This document shows, piece by piece, positions 32,912 to 42,801 of a stretch of 47,095 nt of DNA. The stretch comes from Polaribacter sp. (GTDB taxonomy: Bacteria; Bacteroidota; Bacteroidia; Flavobacteriales; Flavobacteriaceae), in assembly GCA_018663625.1 (NCBI GenBank), contig JABJPX010000025.1, positions 1-47,095 on the forward strand, in the 5' to 3' direction. Each line of letters starts with the position of its first letter. Positions within the stretch are counted from its first letter, which is position 1. Position numbers and translations under genes: made by a program. The notes under the pieces are model-generated. The model was given only the letters and a program-made list of their open reading frames with translations, made no database searches and was not told the DNA's origin.

Positions 32912-33601
32912 GTGAAAAAATATTATGCGCTCTTATCGATATTAATTTTATGTTTTTGTTCAACAAAAGAACAAGAAACAGAGAAGTTGCCCGTAAAAAA
33001 AGCCAAATTAAGTATTGCCTTAGCTCATAAGACACCTATCAAGATAGAGGAATCCTTTTTAGAGTATGTAGAAAACTGGAAAGAATACAAGTTGGTCGAA
33101 GAATTTGCTAGAAAATTTCATAAAACTTCTCCTAACGAAGCGTTAAGCAATGCCCTTGAGATGAAAAGTCTTGTTACCAATTTAAAAGACAGTATCAAAC
33201 CTACAATTTTTAACACACCTTCTTTTAACGCACGCATCAATGTGCTTTTTAGTGAAGCAGAAAGATTGGCCGATATTACCTTTATTCCTGCGATTAAAAC
33301 CACCGAAATAAATGAGCAAGTTGAAAAAACATTGGATGCTTTCTCTGCATTAAACGCAAAAATAAATACGGTTTTATCTCAGAAAAAATTTGAAGATGCT
33401 ATTGGAATTTCTAGCAAATTCATTGGATTAGACACTACAAAAATGGATCGAATTTCCAAAAAAACAGTCGCTGTTTTTGATAAAAAAATAAAGACGAAAA
33501 GAGCCCCAAATAAAAAAGTTAAAATCGATAAAAATATTTTACCCGATTACAAAAACACCCAACGAAAAAAAGGCTTTCAAAAAGTAAAAATTAATAATTA
33601 A
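32912..33601 (+). CDS. Lipoprotein of unknown function
   Basis: The start is GTG at 32912, directly giving a short lipoprotein signal (SILILCFC, with two candidate Cys). The 229-residue product is mostly helical, with several Ser/Lys-rich amphipathic stretches in the middle and a strongly basic C-terminal tail from about residue 190 (KKIKTKRAPNKKVKIDK). I do not recognise a family. It is 2 bp upstream of another small lipoprotein gene. Confidence 0.65.
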   Translation: MKKYYALLSILILCFCSTKEQETEKLPVKKAKLSIALAHKTPIKIEESFLEYVENWKEYKLVEEFARKFHKTSPNEALSNALEMKSLVTNLKDSIKPTIFNTPSFNARINVLFSEAERLADITFIPAIKTTEINEQVEKTLDAFSALNAKINTVLSQKKFEDAIGISSKFIGLDTTKMDRISKKTVAVFDKKIKTKRAPNKKVKIDKNILPDYKNTQRKKGFQKVKINN

Positions 33602-33603
33602 TA

Positions 33604-34080
33604 ATGAAAAGGACATTCTTATTTCTATTTATTTCATTGTTTTTACAAAACTGTAAACAACAAGTTCCTGTTACAAAAGATGCTGCAATAAAAAAGGAAG
33701 TAGCAGCGGTTTTAAATAACTGGCACCAAGCGGCTACAGATGCTAATTTTGAAAACTACTTTTCTAAAATGGATAGTATCTCGGTATTTATTGGGACAGA
33801 TGCTTCTGAAAACTGGACGAAAGAACAATTTTCAAACTTCAGTGAACCCTATTTTGACAAGGGCAAGGCATGGGATTTTAAAACCATCGAAAGAAACATA
33901 TACATTAGTAAAAATAAAGACGTTGTTTGGTTTGACGAACTGCTCGCTACTTGGATGGGTAAGTGTAGGGGTTCTGGTGTACTAGAGAAAAACAACACGC
34001 AATGGAAAATAAAACAGTATGTTTTATCCGTTACGATACCCAATGACAGCATCCAAAAAGTAATAAAATTAAAAAAATAG
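33604..34080 (+). CDS. SnoaL/NTF2-like (DUF4440-type) lipoprotein
   Basis: This 158-residue protein has a lipoprotein signal ending LFLQNC. The mature part looks like an NTF2-like cone fold of the SnoaL/DUF4440 type: a helix with VAAVLNNWHQAATDANFENYF, then VFIGTDASENWTKEQF, and strand-rich VVWFDELLATWMGKCRGSGVLEKNNTQWKIKQYVLS. Such domains serve as binding scaffolds or enzymes, and the ligand is unknown. It lies between an unknown lipoprotein gene (2 bp) and the large secreted protein gene (31 bp). Confidence 0.75.
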   Translation: MKRTFLFLFISLFLQNCKQQVPVTKDAAIKKEVAAVLNNWHQAATDANFENYFSKMDSISVFIGTDASENWTKEQFSNFSEPYFDKGKAWDFKTIERNIYISKNKDVVWFDELLATWMGKCRGSGVLEKNNTQWKIKQYVLSVTIPNDSIQKVIKLKK

Positions 34081-34111
34081 ATAAATAACAAAACTATTAA
34101 CTTACACTATT

Positions 34112-37100
34112 ATGAAAAAAATAATACCCCTTTTATTCAGCCTATTTACTGTTGGGATTTTTGCCCAAGTAATTCAAAGAAATGCTCCCTGGATTGCAGA
34201 AACAGCACTTAAAGGCAAGCAAACAATTACCTTAGAAGATGCAAAAGATGCTGCCATGCAGTATTTCACAACCATCGATAAAGACAAAAAAGGAAGTGGT
34301 TTGAAACCTTTTGAGAGATGGAATTATCACTGGAGTCATTACACCAAAGCAGATGGAACCATTGCGCCTGCCAGTGATTTGTGGAGTGCTTGGAAAGCAA
34401 AAAATGCAATGAACAATAACCAAGAAGCAAGAACGGACGAAAGTAGTTGGACGTCTTTAGGACCCTATTCACATACAAACACTGCATCCTGGTCTCCAGG
34501 ACAAGGAAGAGTGAATGCAATTACTGTAGATCCTAGTGATGGAAACACCTATTATGTAGGCGCACCTGCTGGGGGAATTTGGAAATCGACCGATGCAGGT
34601 GTCAATTGGGAACCATTAACAGATTATTTGCCCCAAATTGGTGTTTCTGGAATTGCAGTGCATCCAACAGACCCACAAACAATATACATTGCTACGGGGG
34701 ATGATGATGCTGGAGATTCTTATTCTGTGGGTGTTTTTAAATCTACCGATGGGGGTGCCACTTGGAACAATACCGGAAGTTTGACTGGAAATCCAAATTC
34801 TATGAATGACATTTACATTCACCCAACCGACAACGAAACCGTTCTGGTTGCCACCAGTTCTGGCGTGCATAAAACCACCAACGGAGGGACTAGCTGGTCA
34901 CGAAAACTCTCTGGGAATATTAGAGATTTAAAAATGAGACCCAATGACCCGACCGTATGGTATGCGGCAAGTAATAATACTTTTTATAAGTCGTCAGATT
35001 CGGGTGAATCTTTTCAAAACATACAAATTCCAGCCTTATTTAATTCTCAAAGAATTGTGATGGATGTAACTGCAAAAGACCCTGACTATGTGTATTTTGT
35101 AAGTGCAGGAAGTGCCGGTAGTTTTAATGGTGTTTGGAAATCGACAAACTCTGGAGATTCTTTTACACAAACGGCAGAAACCGATGATATTTTTGAAAGC
35201 ACACAAGCATGGTATGACCTTGCGTTAACGGTTTCAGACAAAGATGTGAATAAGGTATATGTAGGGGTTTTAAATATTTGGTCATCTACCGATGGAGGAG
35301 ATAATTTTACGAAATTAAATAACTGGAGTTCTCCAGATACAGAATCGTACACGCATGCTGACATTCATATTTTACGTTTTATCGATGGAAAGTTTTTTGC
35401 GGGAACCGATGGAGGAATTTATGTTTCTACAAACCACGGAACCAACTTCACCGATTTAACGGAGAACTTGGACATCAGTCAATTTTATAAAATATCGGTT
35501 GCACAACAAAATTCAGGAAATATTGTTGGTGGGCTTCAAGACAATGGAGGCTATGCTTTTTCCAACAACGAATGGAATAACTATCACGGAGCAGATGGTA
35601 TGGATGCCGCTGTAAGTGGAACAGACCCTAATACCTATTATGGCTTTATTCAAAATGGTGGAAGTCTTTACATTACGAATAACGGAGGGCTTTCTAGAAG
35701 TGGTTCTGTGTCCAGTCCAGATGGAGAAACTGGAAACTGGGTAACTCCTTTGGTGTCGGATAGTCAAGGAACTATTTATGCCGGTTATGGAGAAGTTTAT
35801 AAACTCATAGAAGAGCCAGGATCGATATCATGGGAACAAGTCTCTACAAATAACTTTGGGGGACGTTTGACCCACCTAGAAATAGATCCGAATGATGATA
35901 ATAATATCTATGCGACATTGGGTGGTACCCTATACCGTAGTACAGACGCAGGGGTTACATTTACAAACATTCAGAGCTTTTTTGGGGAAACCATTAATAG
36001 TATCGAAATCAATAATAATGACTCAAACATCGCTTATATTACGACAAACGGAAATGTTAAAAAATCAACAAACATTTTAAACGGTGTTGTCAACTTTACA
36101 GACATTACAGCCAATCTACCTTCTGAAAGTAAATTGATCGCAAGACACCATGCAAGAAGTGGAAAAAATACGGTGTATGTAGGAACCGCATTGGGGGTGT
36201 ATTTCATTAATGATGATACGACTAGCTGGGAAACTTTTGACAACAACTTACCCAACGTAGCGGTAAGAGACTTAGAAGTAAACGAAGAAGATTCTAAATT
36301 GTTTGCAGCTACCTATGGAAGAGGTGTTTTTTCAACCGACATTCCTAGAATTTTACCTCCAACAGATGTAAAGTTAATTGCCATTAACAATCCAAATGGG
36401 ATTGCTTGTAGCACCACGTTTGTCCCAGAAATTATTGCTTCAAACCAAGGAACAAATCCAATTACAGTCATTGATATCGAATATACAATCGATGGTGTCT
36501 TGGAAGATTATCAATGGACTGGAAGTTTAGGTTCTGAGGAATCGGTTTCGATAGCACTGCCTGCAGTAACGCTCGCAACCGGAAATCACGACATAAAAGT
36601 AACAACACTTGTTACAGACGATGCCTATGACACCAACAATGAGAAAGAAGTTTCTTTTATTGTAAACAATACCAATAACAGTCCTACAACAGTAAATTCA
36701 TTTGAAAATTCCGGAACAGATTCGTTTCTTATTGAAACCATTGGTACCGATGATGATTTATGGGAATTGGGAAGACCAAGTGGAACTTTATTAAACATGA
36801 CCGGCACAGGAGACAATGTCTATGCAACGAACAAAGGTGGTGAGCATACCGTTTTAACTACTAGTTATTTGTATTCAAAATGTATTGACCTGTCTTTATT
36901 AGCAGATCCTGTTTTAAGCTTTAAAATGGCTTTTGACATTGAACAAGATTGGGATTACTTACTTGTTGAATACTCTACAACGGGTGCTGATTGGACAATT
37001 TTAGGGACTGCTGCAGATCCAAACTGGTACAACAGTGCATCTACAGCAAATGGAATTCCTGGAGCACAATGGACAGGTGAAGGAGAAGATACGGATGCAG

Positions 37101-37516
37101 AAGGAAATACCAACGCAACACTGAGAGAATATAGCTATGATTTGGCAGCGTTTACCAATGAAACAAACATTGTTTTCAGGTTTAAGTTTTTCTCCGACCA
37201 AGCAGTGGTTGAAGAAGGAGCATTGATTGACGATTGGGTAATTAACGGAACTTCTTTAAGTGTAAACAACCCAGAATTGCAAAGTTCATTTGCAGTATAT
37301 CCAAATCCATCCAATGAAATTTTTAATTTAACTTGGACGGAACAAGGTGCTGCAGCTATTGTCATTTATGATTATACGGGAAAACTCATTCTAAAGAAAA
37401 CACAAATAACGGATGGAAAATACATGCTGAATTTAAACGGATTTAGTAAAGGCTTGTACTTCGCAAAAATTAATGTGAACGGAAAACAAGCAACCAAAAA
37501 AATCATTTTAGAATAG
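34112..37516 (+). CDS. Secreted Asp-box (BNR/sortilin-like) protein with T9SS type A sorting domain
   Basis: This 1134-residue exported protein has a signal peptide of about 19 residues (ending FAQ). Residues about 110-740 form propeller blades with at least eight Asp-box motifs of the S-T/S-D-x-G-x-x-W/F type, such as STDAGVNWE, STDGGATWN, TTNGGTSWS and STNSGDSFTQ. One or two beta-sandwich domains follow (about 750-1045). The last 75 residues are a type A sorting domain: VYPNPSNEIF, then IYDYTGKLIL, then GLYFAKI and KKIILE. It is predicted to cross the outer membrane by the type IX system. Propellers of this kind occur in sialidases, xyloglucanases and sortilins; substrate and enzymatic activity are not evident. 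Confidence 0.9.
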   Translation: MKKIIPLLFSLFTVGIFAQVIQRNAPWIAETALKGKQTITLEDAKDAAMQYFTTIDKDKKGSGLKPFERWNYHWSHYTKADGTIAPASDLWSAWKAKNAMNNNQEARTDESSWTSLGPYSHTNTASWSPGQGRVNAITVDPSDGNTYYVGAPAGGIWKSTDAGVNWEPLTDYLPQIGVSGIAVHPTDPQTIYIATGDDDAGDSYSVGVFKSTDGGATWNNTGSLTGNPNSMNDIYIHPTDNETVLVATSSGVHKTTNGGTSWSRKLSGNIRDLKMRPNDPTVWYAASNNTFYKSSDSGESFQNIQIPALFNSQRIVMDVTAKDPDYVYFVSAGSAGSFNGVWKSTNSGDSFTQTAETDDIFESTQAWYDLALTVSDKDVNKVYVGVLNIWSSTDGGDNFTKLNNWSSPDTESYTHADIHILRFIDGKFFAGTDGGIYVSTNHGTNFTDLTENLDISQFYKISVAQQNSGNIVGGLQDNGGYAFSNNEWNNYHGADGMDAAVSGTDPNTYYGFIQNGGSLYITNNGGLSRSGSVSSPDGETGNWVTPLVSDSQGTIYAGYGEVYKLIEEPGSISWEQVSTNNFGGRLTHLEIDPNDDNNIYATLGGTLYRSTDAGVTFTNIQSFFGETINSIEINNNDSNIAYITTNGNVKKSTNILNGVVNFTDITANLPSESKLIARHHARSGKNTVYVGTALGVYFINDDTTSWETFDNNLPNVAVRDLEVNEEDSKLFAATYGRGVFSTDIPRILPPTDVKLIAINNPNGIACSTTFVPEIIASNQGTNPITVIDIEYTIDGVLEDYQWTGSLGSEESVSIALPAVTLATGNHDIKVTTLVTDDAYDTNNEKEVSFIVNNTNNSPTTVNSFENSGTDSFLIETIGTDDDLWELGRPSGTLLNMTGTGDNVYATNKGGEHTVLTTSYLYSKCIDLSLLADPVLSFKMAFDIEQDWDYLLVEYSTTGADWTILGTAADPNWYNSASTANGIPGAQWTGEGEDTDAEGNTNATLREYSYDLAAFTNETNIVFRFKFFSDQAVVEEGALIDDWVINGTSLSVNNPELQSSFAVYPNPSNEIFNLTWTEQGAAAIVIYDYTGKLILKKTQITDGKYMLNLNGFSKGLYFAKINVNGKQATKKIILE

Positions 37517-37533
37517 GACTTCTAAACAGCAAT

Positions 37534-37570
37534 TAAAAAAAAGAGCTTCACAATGTGAAGCTCTTTTTTT
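37534..37570 (+). terminator. Bidirectional terminator between the secreted protein gene and recX
   Basis: GAGCTTCAC-AAT-GTGAAGCTC (37543-37563) is flanked by an A-run and a T-run, so it can end transcription from both sides. It follows the plus-strand stop by 27 bp. Its T-run reaches the 3' end of recX on the other strand. Confidence 0.9.
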
Positions 37571-38046
37571 TATGCTAAAACATCTTTTACTGTTTTAAAA
37601 ATCAATTCAGTTTCAAAACCTTTTCGCATTAAAAAATCGATGAGTTTTTGTTTTCTTTTGTAGGGATTTGCTTCTGTAAGCACTGCATTTCTATTTTCTG
37701 TAATCCTATATATAGTGGCTATGTACTCTTCTGGATCAATTTCCTTTAAAGCTGTTTTTATATTGTAGGCAGAAATATCTCTAAATTTGAGTTCTCTAAC
37801 AATTCGTTGTTTTCCCCAACTTTTAATTCGGAATTTCCCACGGGCATAACTTTTAGAAAAGCGCTCTTCGTTTAAAAAATTGTCTTTCATCAAACTTAAT
37901 AAAATAAGTTCTCGCGCTTCTGGAATCAAATTATAATCGCGCATTTTCTGCTCAATTTCTTTGTGACACCGATCTTGATACACGCAATATTGCTCTAGCT
38001 TTCGCTGGAGTTGATCGACCGTAAACGATTTTTTCTTATCAATCAT
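37570..38046 (-). CDS. recX: Regulatory protein RecX
   Basis: RecX binds RecA filaments and modulates recombination and SOS. The 158-residue product has the three-helix repeats typical of RecX: EARELILLSLMKDNFLNEERFSKSYARGKFRIKSWGKQRI, then VRELKFRDIS, and a C-terminal KRKQKLIDFLMRKGFE. recA is not adjacent. It lies just downstream of the efflux operon but is separated from it by a hairpin terminator. Confidence 0.93.
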   Translation of the reverse strand: MIDKKKSFTVDQLQRKLEQYCVYQDRCHKEIEQKMRDYNLIPEARELILLSLMKDNFLNEERFSKSYARGKFRIKSWGKQRIVRELKFRDISAYNIKTALKEIDPEEYIATIYRITENRNAVLTEANPYKRKQKLIDFLMRKGFETELIFKTVKDVLA

Positions 38047-38060
38047 GCTTTTAAAAATAC

Positions 38061-38099
38061 AAAAAGAGAATGTAATCTACACAAGAACATTCTCTTTTT
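38061..38099 (-). terminator. Terminator of the RND efflux operon
   Basis: A 13-bp perfect stem (AAAAAGAGAATGT at 38061-38073, complement at 38087-38099) with a 13-nt loop has A/T runs on both sides. On the minus strand it follows the RND pump gene and precedes recX by 15 bp, so recX needs readthrough or a promoter inside this short gap. Confidence 0.88.
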
Positions 38100-38132
38100 T
38101 AATAGGGTATTAAAATCCCAATGCCTCGTTTG

Positions 38133-41100
38133 TTAATTGAGTTCGTTATTTTTTAATTGTCCTTTCATTCTCATCTTTAACTTCGTAATTAAGAAGAATA
38201 AAATGGGCACAACGATTAAGGTTAAAAAAGTTGCAATGAACAATCCATAAATAACGGTTTTGGCCAAGGGCCCCCAGAAAACAACATTGTCTCCTCCCAT
38301 ATACACATGAGCATCAAACTCACTAAAGAGTGTGAAAAAGTTAATATTTAATCCGATTGCCAATGGAATCAATCCTAAAATGGTGGTAATTGCGGTTAAT
38401 AACACGGGGCGTAAACGGGCTTTTCCTGCTTTTACGATGGTGTCATACAAAGACTGTAAAGGAAGGAAGTTTTCTTTAGAAATACCGTCTTGTTGTTTTC
38501 TTCTTTCAATTAACAACTCTGTATAATCTAATAGAACCACCCCATTGTTTACCACAATACCCGCAAGGGAAATAATCCCTACCATGGTCATCATAATCAC
38601 AAAAGGAGCGCCGGTAATTACCAAACCACCAAAGACACCAATAAAACTTAAAAAGATGGCCAACATGATGATTCCTGGTTTTGAAACTGAATTGAATTGG
38701 AAAATTAAGATAAAGAAAATTAAGAGTAATCCAGTAAAAAAGGCACCTACCAAAAAGGTCATTTGTTTGTTTTGCTCTTCTATTTGTCCTGTATAATCTA
38801 TTTTAATTCCTTTGGGCAAGTCTTTAAAATTCTTCATTACATTTTGAATTCTGCCGACCACTACTCCAGCATCAGTTTCTCCTGGTGATAGTGCAGAATA
38901 GACCGTCACAACACGCTTTACGTTTTTATGCTTAATGGCACTAAAACCAGAACTGTTTTTCTGAGTTGCGACTGCGGAAACTGGAATTTCTTTAATTTTA
39001 CCGGTTGCCTGGTCTCTAAAGGTTATTTTCTGATTGAAAACGGCACTTTTATCATAACGATCGTCTTTGTTAAAACGCACATAAATATCATAGTCTTCGC
39101 CATTTTCTTTATAAATACCGGCTTTGTTTCCAAAAATAGCGCCTCTTAATTGTTGCCCTACTTGCCCAGTACTCACTCCCAATTCTCCTGCTTTTTTACG
39201 ATCTACCAACACCTGCATTCCGGGTTTGGATTTGTTCACATCAATCTTTAATTCGTCGACACCTAAAATACTTTGGGTATTTAGATAATCGCGCATTCGT
39301 TCTGCTGTGAATATTAATTCTTCGTAATCTTCTCCATTCAATTCGATGTTAATCGGTGATCCTGCTGGTGGGCCATTGGCATCTTTTTCTACTGAGATTA
39401 AGACTCCTGGATAAATACCCACCAAAGCGGCTTGTACTTTTTGTCGTAAGATTTCACTGTCTTCACCTTTTCGGTACTTGTATTCTCGCATGGATGCGGT
39501 AATTTTTCCTTTGTGTGGCATCTCTGCTGAGGAACCTCCATCTGTTTGTGGATTTCCAGCCCCCTCTCCTACTTGAGAAACCGTGCTTTCTACCATGAAG
39601 TTATACCCATTATCCGTATACATTTCTTGGTTTAAAACGCTGGATACTTTTTTCTCTATTTGTTGTGTTATTTGATTTGTTTTTTCAATATCGGTTCCTT
39701 CTGGATATTCGATATACACAATAATCTGGTTGGGTTTGTTGTCTGGAAAGAACTCTACTTTGGTTCTTTGAGATTCTAATGATATGTCAAAAACTTTCAC
39801 CGCTGCAACCAATAATAAAACGGTTGAAAAAACTAAAAAATATGGTACCCAACCTGTTAACGCTCTTTTCAATTGCCTTTCATACCAGTTTTCTAAAGAA
39901 ACTAAGGTGTTTTTCTGAAAATAATTTGCAGCTTTTCTCAATACCAATCGGTAAACCCATAGCATGATTGCAGTAAAAATAATAAGGGTTCCCAAGGCGT
40001 TGTAATCGCCTCCAAAGAAGAAAATAGCAAACCCAACAATGGCCATAATACCCGTCAATCGAAGGATGTTTTTTATTGGCATGTCTTTATCTTCTGTGTT
40101 CATAAATTGAGACACCAACACGGAATTAAAGAAGATCGCTACAAATAAGGAAGATCCTAGTACAATGGATAGGGTGATTGGTAGAATGACCATAAACTGC
40201 CCCATAATTCCAGGCCAAAGTCCTAAGGGAATAAATGCGGCTACGGTGGTTGCTGTTGAAATAATAATTGGAAACGCAATTTCTCCAATTCCCTTTTTGG
40301 CAGCTTCAATTCGGGTCATTCCCTCCTCGTCCATTAAGCGATATACGTTTTCAACAACAACAATTCCGTTGTCTACCAGCATTCCGAGTCCCATAATCAA
40401 CCCGAACAATACCATCGTGTTTAAGGTATACCCTAAAGCACCTAATATCATTAAGGACATGAACATGGACATTGGGATGGCAAAACCAACAAAAATGGCA
40501 TTTTTAAATCCTAAGAAAAACATCAATACAATGACCACCAAAATCACCCCAAAAATAATATTGTTCACCAAATCGTCTACTTGACCAATGGTTTTTGGAG
40601 ATTGATCGTTGGCGATGGTTACTTTTAAATCTGATGGAAAATTGTTTTCACGAGCCGCTTTTACAATGGCCCCTACTTTGTCTGCAGCAGCCACCATATT
40701 TTCTCCTGATCTTTTCTTTACGTCTAACATGACCACTGGCGCACCGTTTTCTCTTGCGTAGGTAGTTTTGTCTTTGTCTTTAAAAGAAATGGTTGCAATG
40801 TCTTTTAAATAGATAGGATTTCCTTTTTCTGCTTTAATTACAAAATCTCCTAAATCTGATGGCTGGTTTATTTCACCTATAATTCGGATGGTTCTTCTTT
40901 GTTGACTGGTAATAAAATTCCCGGCAGACATGGTTATATTTCCACGGCTGATGGCACTCGAAATATCGTCAAAACTTACTTTTGAAGCCATCATCTTGTA
41001 AATATCTACGGCTACTTCCACTTCTTTGTCTTGAGCTCCACGAATGTCTACTTTCTTGATTTCTGTTAAATCTTCAATTTCGTCTTGTAGGTATTCTCCA

Positions 41101-41615
41101 TATTCTTTTAATTTGGAAACCGGATAATTCCCTGAAATGTTGATGTTTAAAATAGGTACTTCTTCAGACATGCTCAATTCAAAAACATTGGGCGTCACTT
41201 TTGCTCCGTTAAAAGTAGGCCAATCTTCCCCTGCGGTTTCTTGGTCTATTTCATCTTTTACTTTCTGTTTTGCTTTGTCTACTGGTATTTTTTCATCAAA
41301 TTCGACGGTAATAATCGAATAATCTTCTTGTGATGTGGAGGTAATTTTCACCACATTACTCACCGATTTTAATTTATCTTCTAAGGGATTGGTAATGAGT
41401 TTCTCAATATCTTCTGCAGTATTTCCTGGATATACAGAACTAATGTAAATCTTGGTTTCGTTGATCTCCGGGAAATTTTCTCGGGGCATTGTAAAGTAGG
41501 CTGAAATTCCGAAATACAACATTAAAAACATCAAAACATAAATGGTTGTTTTGTTCTTTATTGCCCAAGAAGAGAGTTGAAACTCTTTATCTATTGCTGT
41601 CTTTTTATTGTTCAT
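38133..41615 (-). CDS. Efflux RND transporter permease (HAE1/AcrB type)
   Basis: This is the inner-membrane proton-driven pump of a tripartite efflux system, 1160 residues. It has TM1 at about 20-38 and two large periplasmic loops. The conserved GLGMLVDNGIVVVENVYRL is in the first TM block and GIVVNNGVVLLDYTELL in the second. Between TM6 and TM7 it has an insert of about 60 residues with two extra hydrophobic stretches (LTGIMAIVGFAIFFFGG and LGTLIIFTAIMLWVYRLVL), so 14 membrane spans are predicted instead of 12. Its start overlaps the adaptor gene end by 11 bp. Substrates are unknown. Confidence 0.93.
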   Translation of the reverse strand: MNNKKTAIDKEFQLSSWAIKNKTTIYVLMFLMLYFGISAYFTMPRENFPEINETKIYISSVYPGNTAEDIEKLITNPLEDKLKSVSNVVKITSTSQEDYSIITVEFDEKIPVDKAKQKVKDEIDQETAGEDWPTFNGAKVTPNVFELSMSEEVPILNINISGNYPVSKLKEYGEYLQDEIEDLTEIKKVDIRGAQDKEVEVAVDIYKMMASKVSFDDISSAISRGNITMSAGNFITSQQRRTIRIIGEINQPSDLGDFVIKAEKGNPIYLKDIATISFKDKDKTTYARENGAPVVMLDVKKRSGENMVAAADKVGAIVKAARENNFPSDLKVTIANDQSPKTIGQVDDLVNNIIFGVILVVIVLMFFLGFKNAIFVGFAIPMSMFMSLMILGALGYTLNTMVLFGLIMGLGMLVDNGIVVVENVYRLMDEEGMTRIEAAKKGIGEIAFPIIISTATTVAAFIPLGLWPGIMGQFMVILPITLSIVLGSSLFVAIFFNSVLVSQFMNTEDKDMPIKNILRLTGIMAIVGFAIFFFGGDYNALGTLIIFTAIMLWVYRLVLRKAANYFQKNTLVSLENWYERQLKRALTGWVPYFLVFSTVLLLVAAVKVFDISLESQRTKVEFFPDNKPNQIIVYIEYPEGTDIEKTNQITQQIEKKVSSVLNQEMYTDNGYNFMVESTVSQVGEGAGNPQTDGGSSAEMPHKGKITASMREYKYRKGEDSEILRQKVQAALVGIYPGVLISVEKDANGPPAGSPINIELNGEDYEELIFTAERMRDYLNTQSILGVDELKIDVNKSKPGMQVLVDRKKAGELGVSTGQVGQQLRGAIFGNKAGIYKENGEDYDIYVRFNKDDRYDKSAVFNQKITFRDQATGKIKEIPVSAVATQKNSSGFSAIKHKNVKRVVTVYSALSPGETDAGVVVGRIQNVMKNFKDLPKGIKIDYTGQIEEQNKQMTFLVGAFFTGLLLIFFILIFQFNSVSKPGIIMLAIFLSFIGVFGGLVITGAPFVIMMTMVGIISLAGIVVNNGVVLLDYTELLIERRKQQDGISKENFLPLQSLYDTIVKAGKARLRPVLLTAITTILGLIPLAIGLNINFFTLFSEFDAHVYMGGDNVVFWGPLAKTVIYGLFIATFLTLIVVPILFFLITKLKMRMKGQLKNNELN

Positions 41616-42798
41616 TGTATTCCTTTTTATTGATCACTTTTACAACTTGACCGTTATTCACGCTTCTTGCCCCTTCGATGATAATTTCTGCGTCTGCGGT
41701 TAGATTTTTAACAACTTCAATAAGGTCTCCTTGTGTTTTACCAGTTTCAATAATGCGTCTTTTTGCAATAGCTTTTTGGTCTTTTTTATCGGTAACAACA
41801 TACACAAACTGCGCACCTTCTGCGTTTTCTGAAATAATAGATTGCGGAATTAAAATGGCTTTGGGATTGGTGTAATCATTCAATTTTAACCGTGCCGTTA
41901 GATTCGGTTTGATGTTTCCATTTGAATTTGGAACGTCAATTTCTATTTTAAAGGACCTGTTGTTTGGGTTGATAAAGTTTCCAACTTGTCGAATCGTAGA
42001 CTGCATCGTTTGGTTCAGAATCGGAAAATTTACTTCTACCGTTTTATTTTTGGTAATGCTACGGATATAGGTTTCTGGAACTTCTGTTTCTATGTACATG
42101 TTCGAAAGATTTACAATTCTAAAAATTTCAGAACCTTGTCCGGGAGCTACAACAACTCCTTTTTCTTTAAAAACAGCGTCTATAACTCCTGAAAAGGGAG
42201 CAGTCACCACCGATTTTTGAAGTTGTTGCTTTAATTGACTTACGGCGCTTTTTTGAGATTCATAGGCGGTTTTGGTTTGCAAAAACTGAATCTCGGAGCC
42301 AATTTTTTGTGCCCACAATCGTTGCTGGCGCTCATAGGTTGTTTTTGCCAATTGTACATTGGTTTCTAACTGTGCCAATTGTTGCGACATTCCTCCGTCA
42401 TCAATCGATGCTAAAATTTGCCCTTGCTTTACTCGCTGTCCTTCTTTGACCAAAACACTTTTTAAAATTCCTGGAATCTCTGGGTAAACCAACACATTTT
42501 GTTTTGTTTTTACATTTCCTTGCAGTGCTATAAAGTGGGTAAAAACTTGTTCTTTTACTTTAAGAGTAGTAATCAGCGGGACGTTTTTATCTTTATCTAA
42601 AGAATCTAACTTGTCGTTTATCTTTATTAAATCTTGCGTCAATGCTTGTTGTTGTAGATCAATTTCGGACTTCTTGGCTTTTATTTGCTTCAAGTCATTT
42701 GATGCCAAAATCGTATTTAAAGAAATCTCTTTTTGCTCTCCACAAGAGGCTAACAACAGTGCGGTAAATAATGTTAAATATATATTTTTCATGATCAT
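41605..42798 (-). CDS. Efflux RND transporter periplasmic adaptor subunit
   Basis: This 397-residue membrane-fusion protein links pump and outer-membrane channel. It has a lipoprotein signal (LLLASC); a second ATG two codons in (42792) is an equally good start. The coiled-coil hairpin (about residues 35-70 and 140-195) interrupts the lipoyl domain, with VLVKEGQRVKQGQILASID before it and VVTAPFSGVIDAVFKEKGVVVAPGQ after it. Beta-barrel and membrane-proximal domains follow. It lies 3 bp after tolC and overlaps the pump gene by 11 bp. Confidence 0.94.
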   Translation of the reverse strand: MIMKNIYLTLFTALLLASCGEQKEISLNTILASNDLKQIKAKKSEIDLQQQALTQDLIKINDKLDSLDKDKNVPLITTLKVKEQVFTHFIALQGNVKTKQNVLVYPEIPGILKSVLVKEGQRVKQGQILASIDDGGMSQQLAQLETNVQLAKTTYERQQRLWAQKIGSEIQFLQTKTAYESQKSAVSQLKQQLQKSVVTAPFSGVIDAVFKEKGVVVAPGQGSEIFRIVNLSNMYIETEVPETYIRSITKNKTVEVNFPILNQTMQSTIRQVGNFINPNNRSFKIEIDVPNSNGNIKPNLTARLKLNDYTNPKAILIPQSIISENAEGAQFVYVVTDKKDQKAIAKRRIIETGKTQGDLIEVVKNLTADAEIIIEGARSVNNGQVVKVINKKEYNEQ

Positions 42799-42801
42799 TT
42801 T

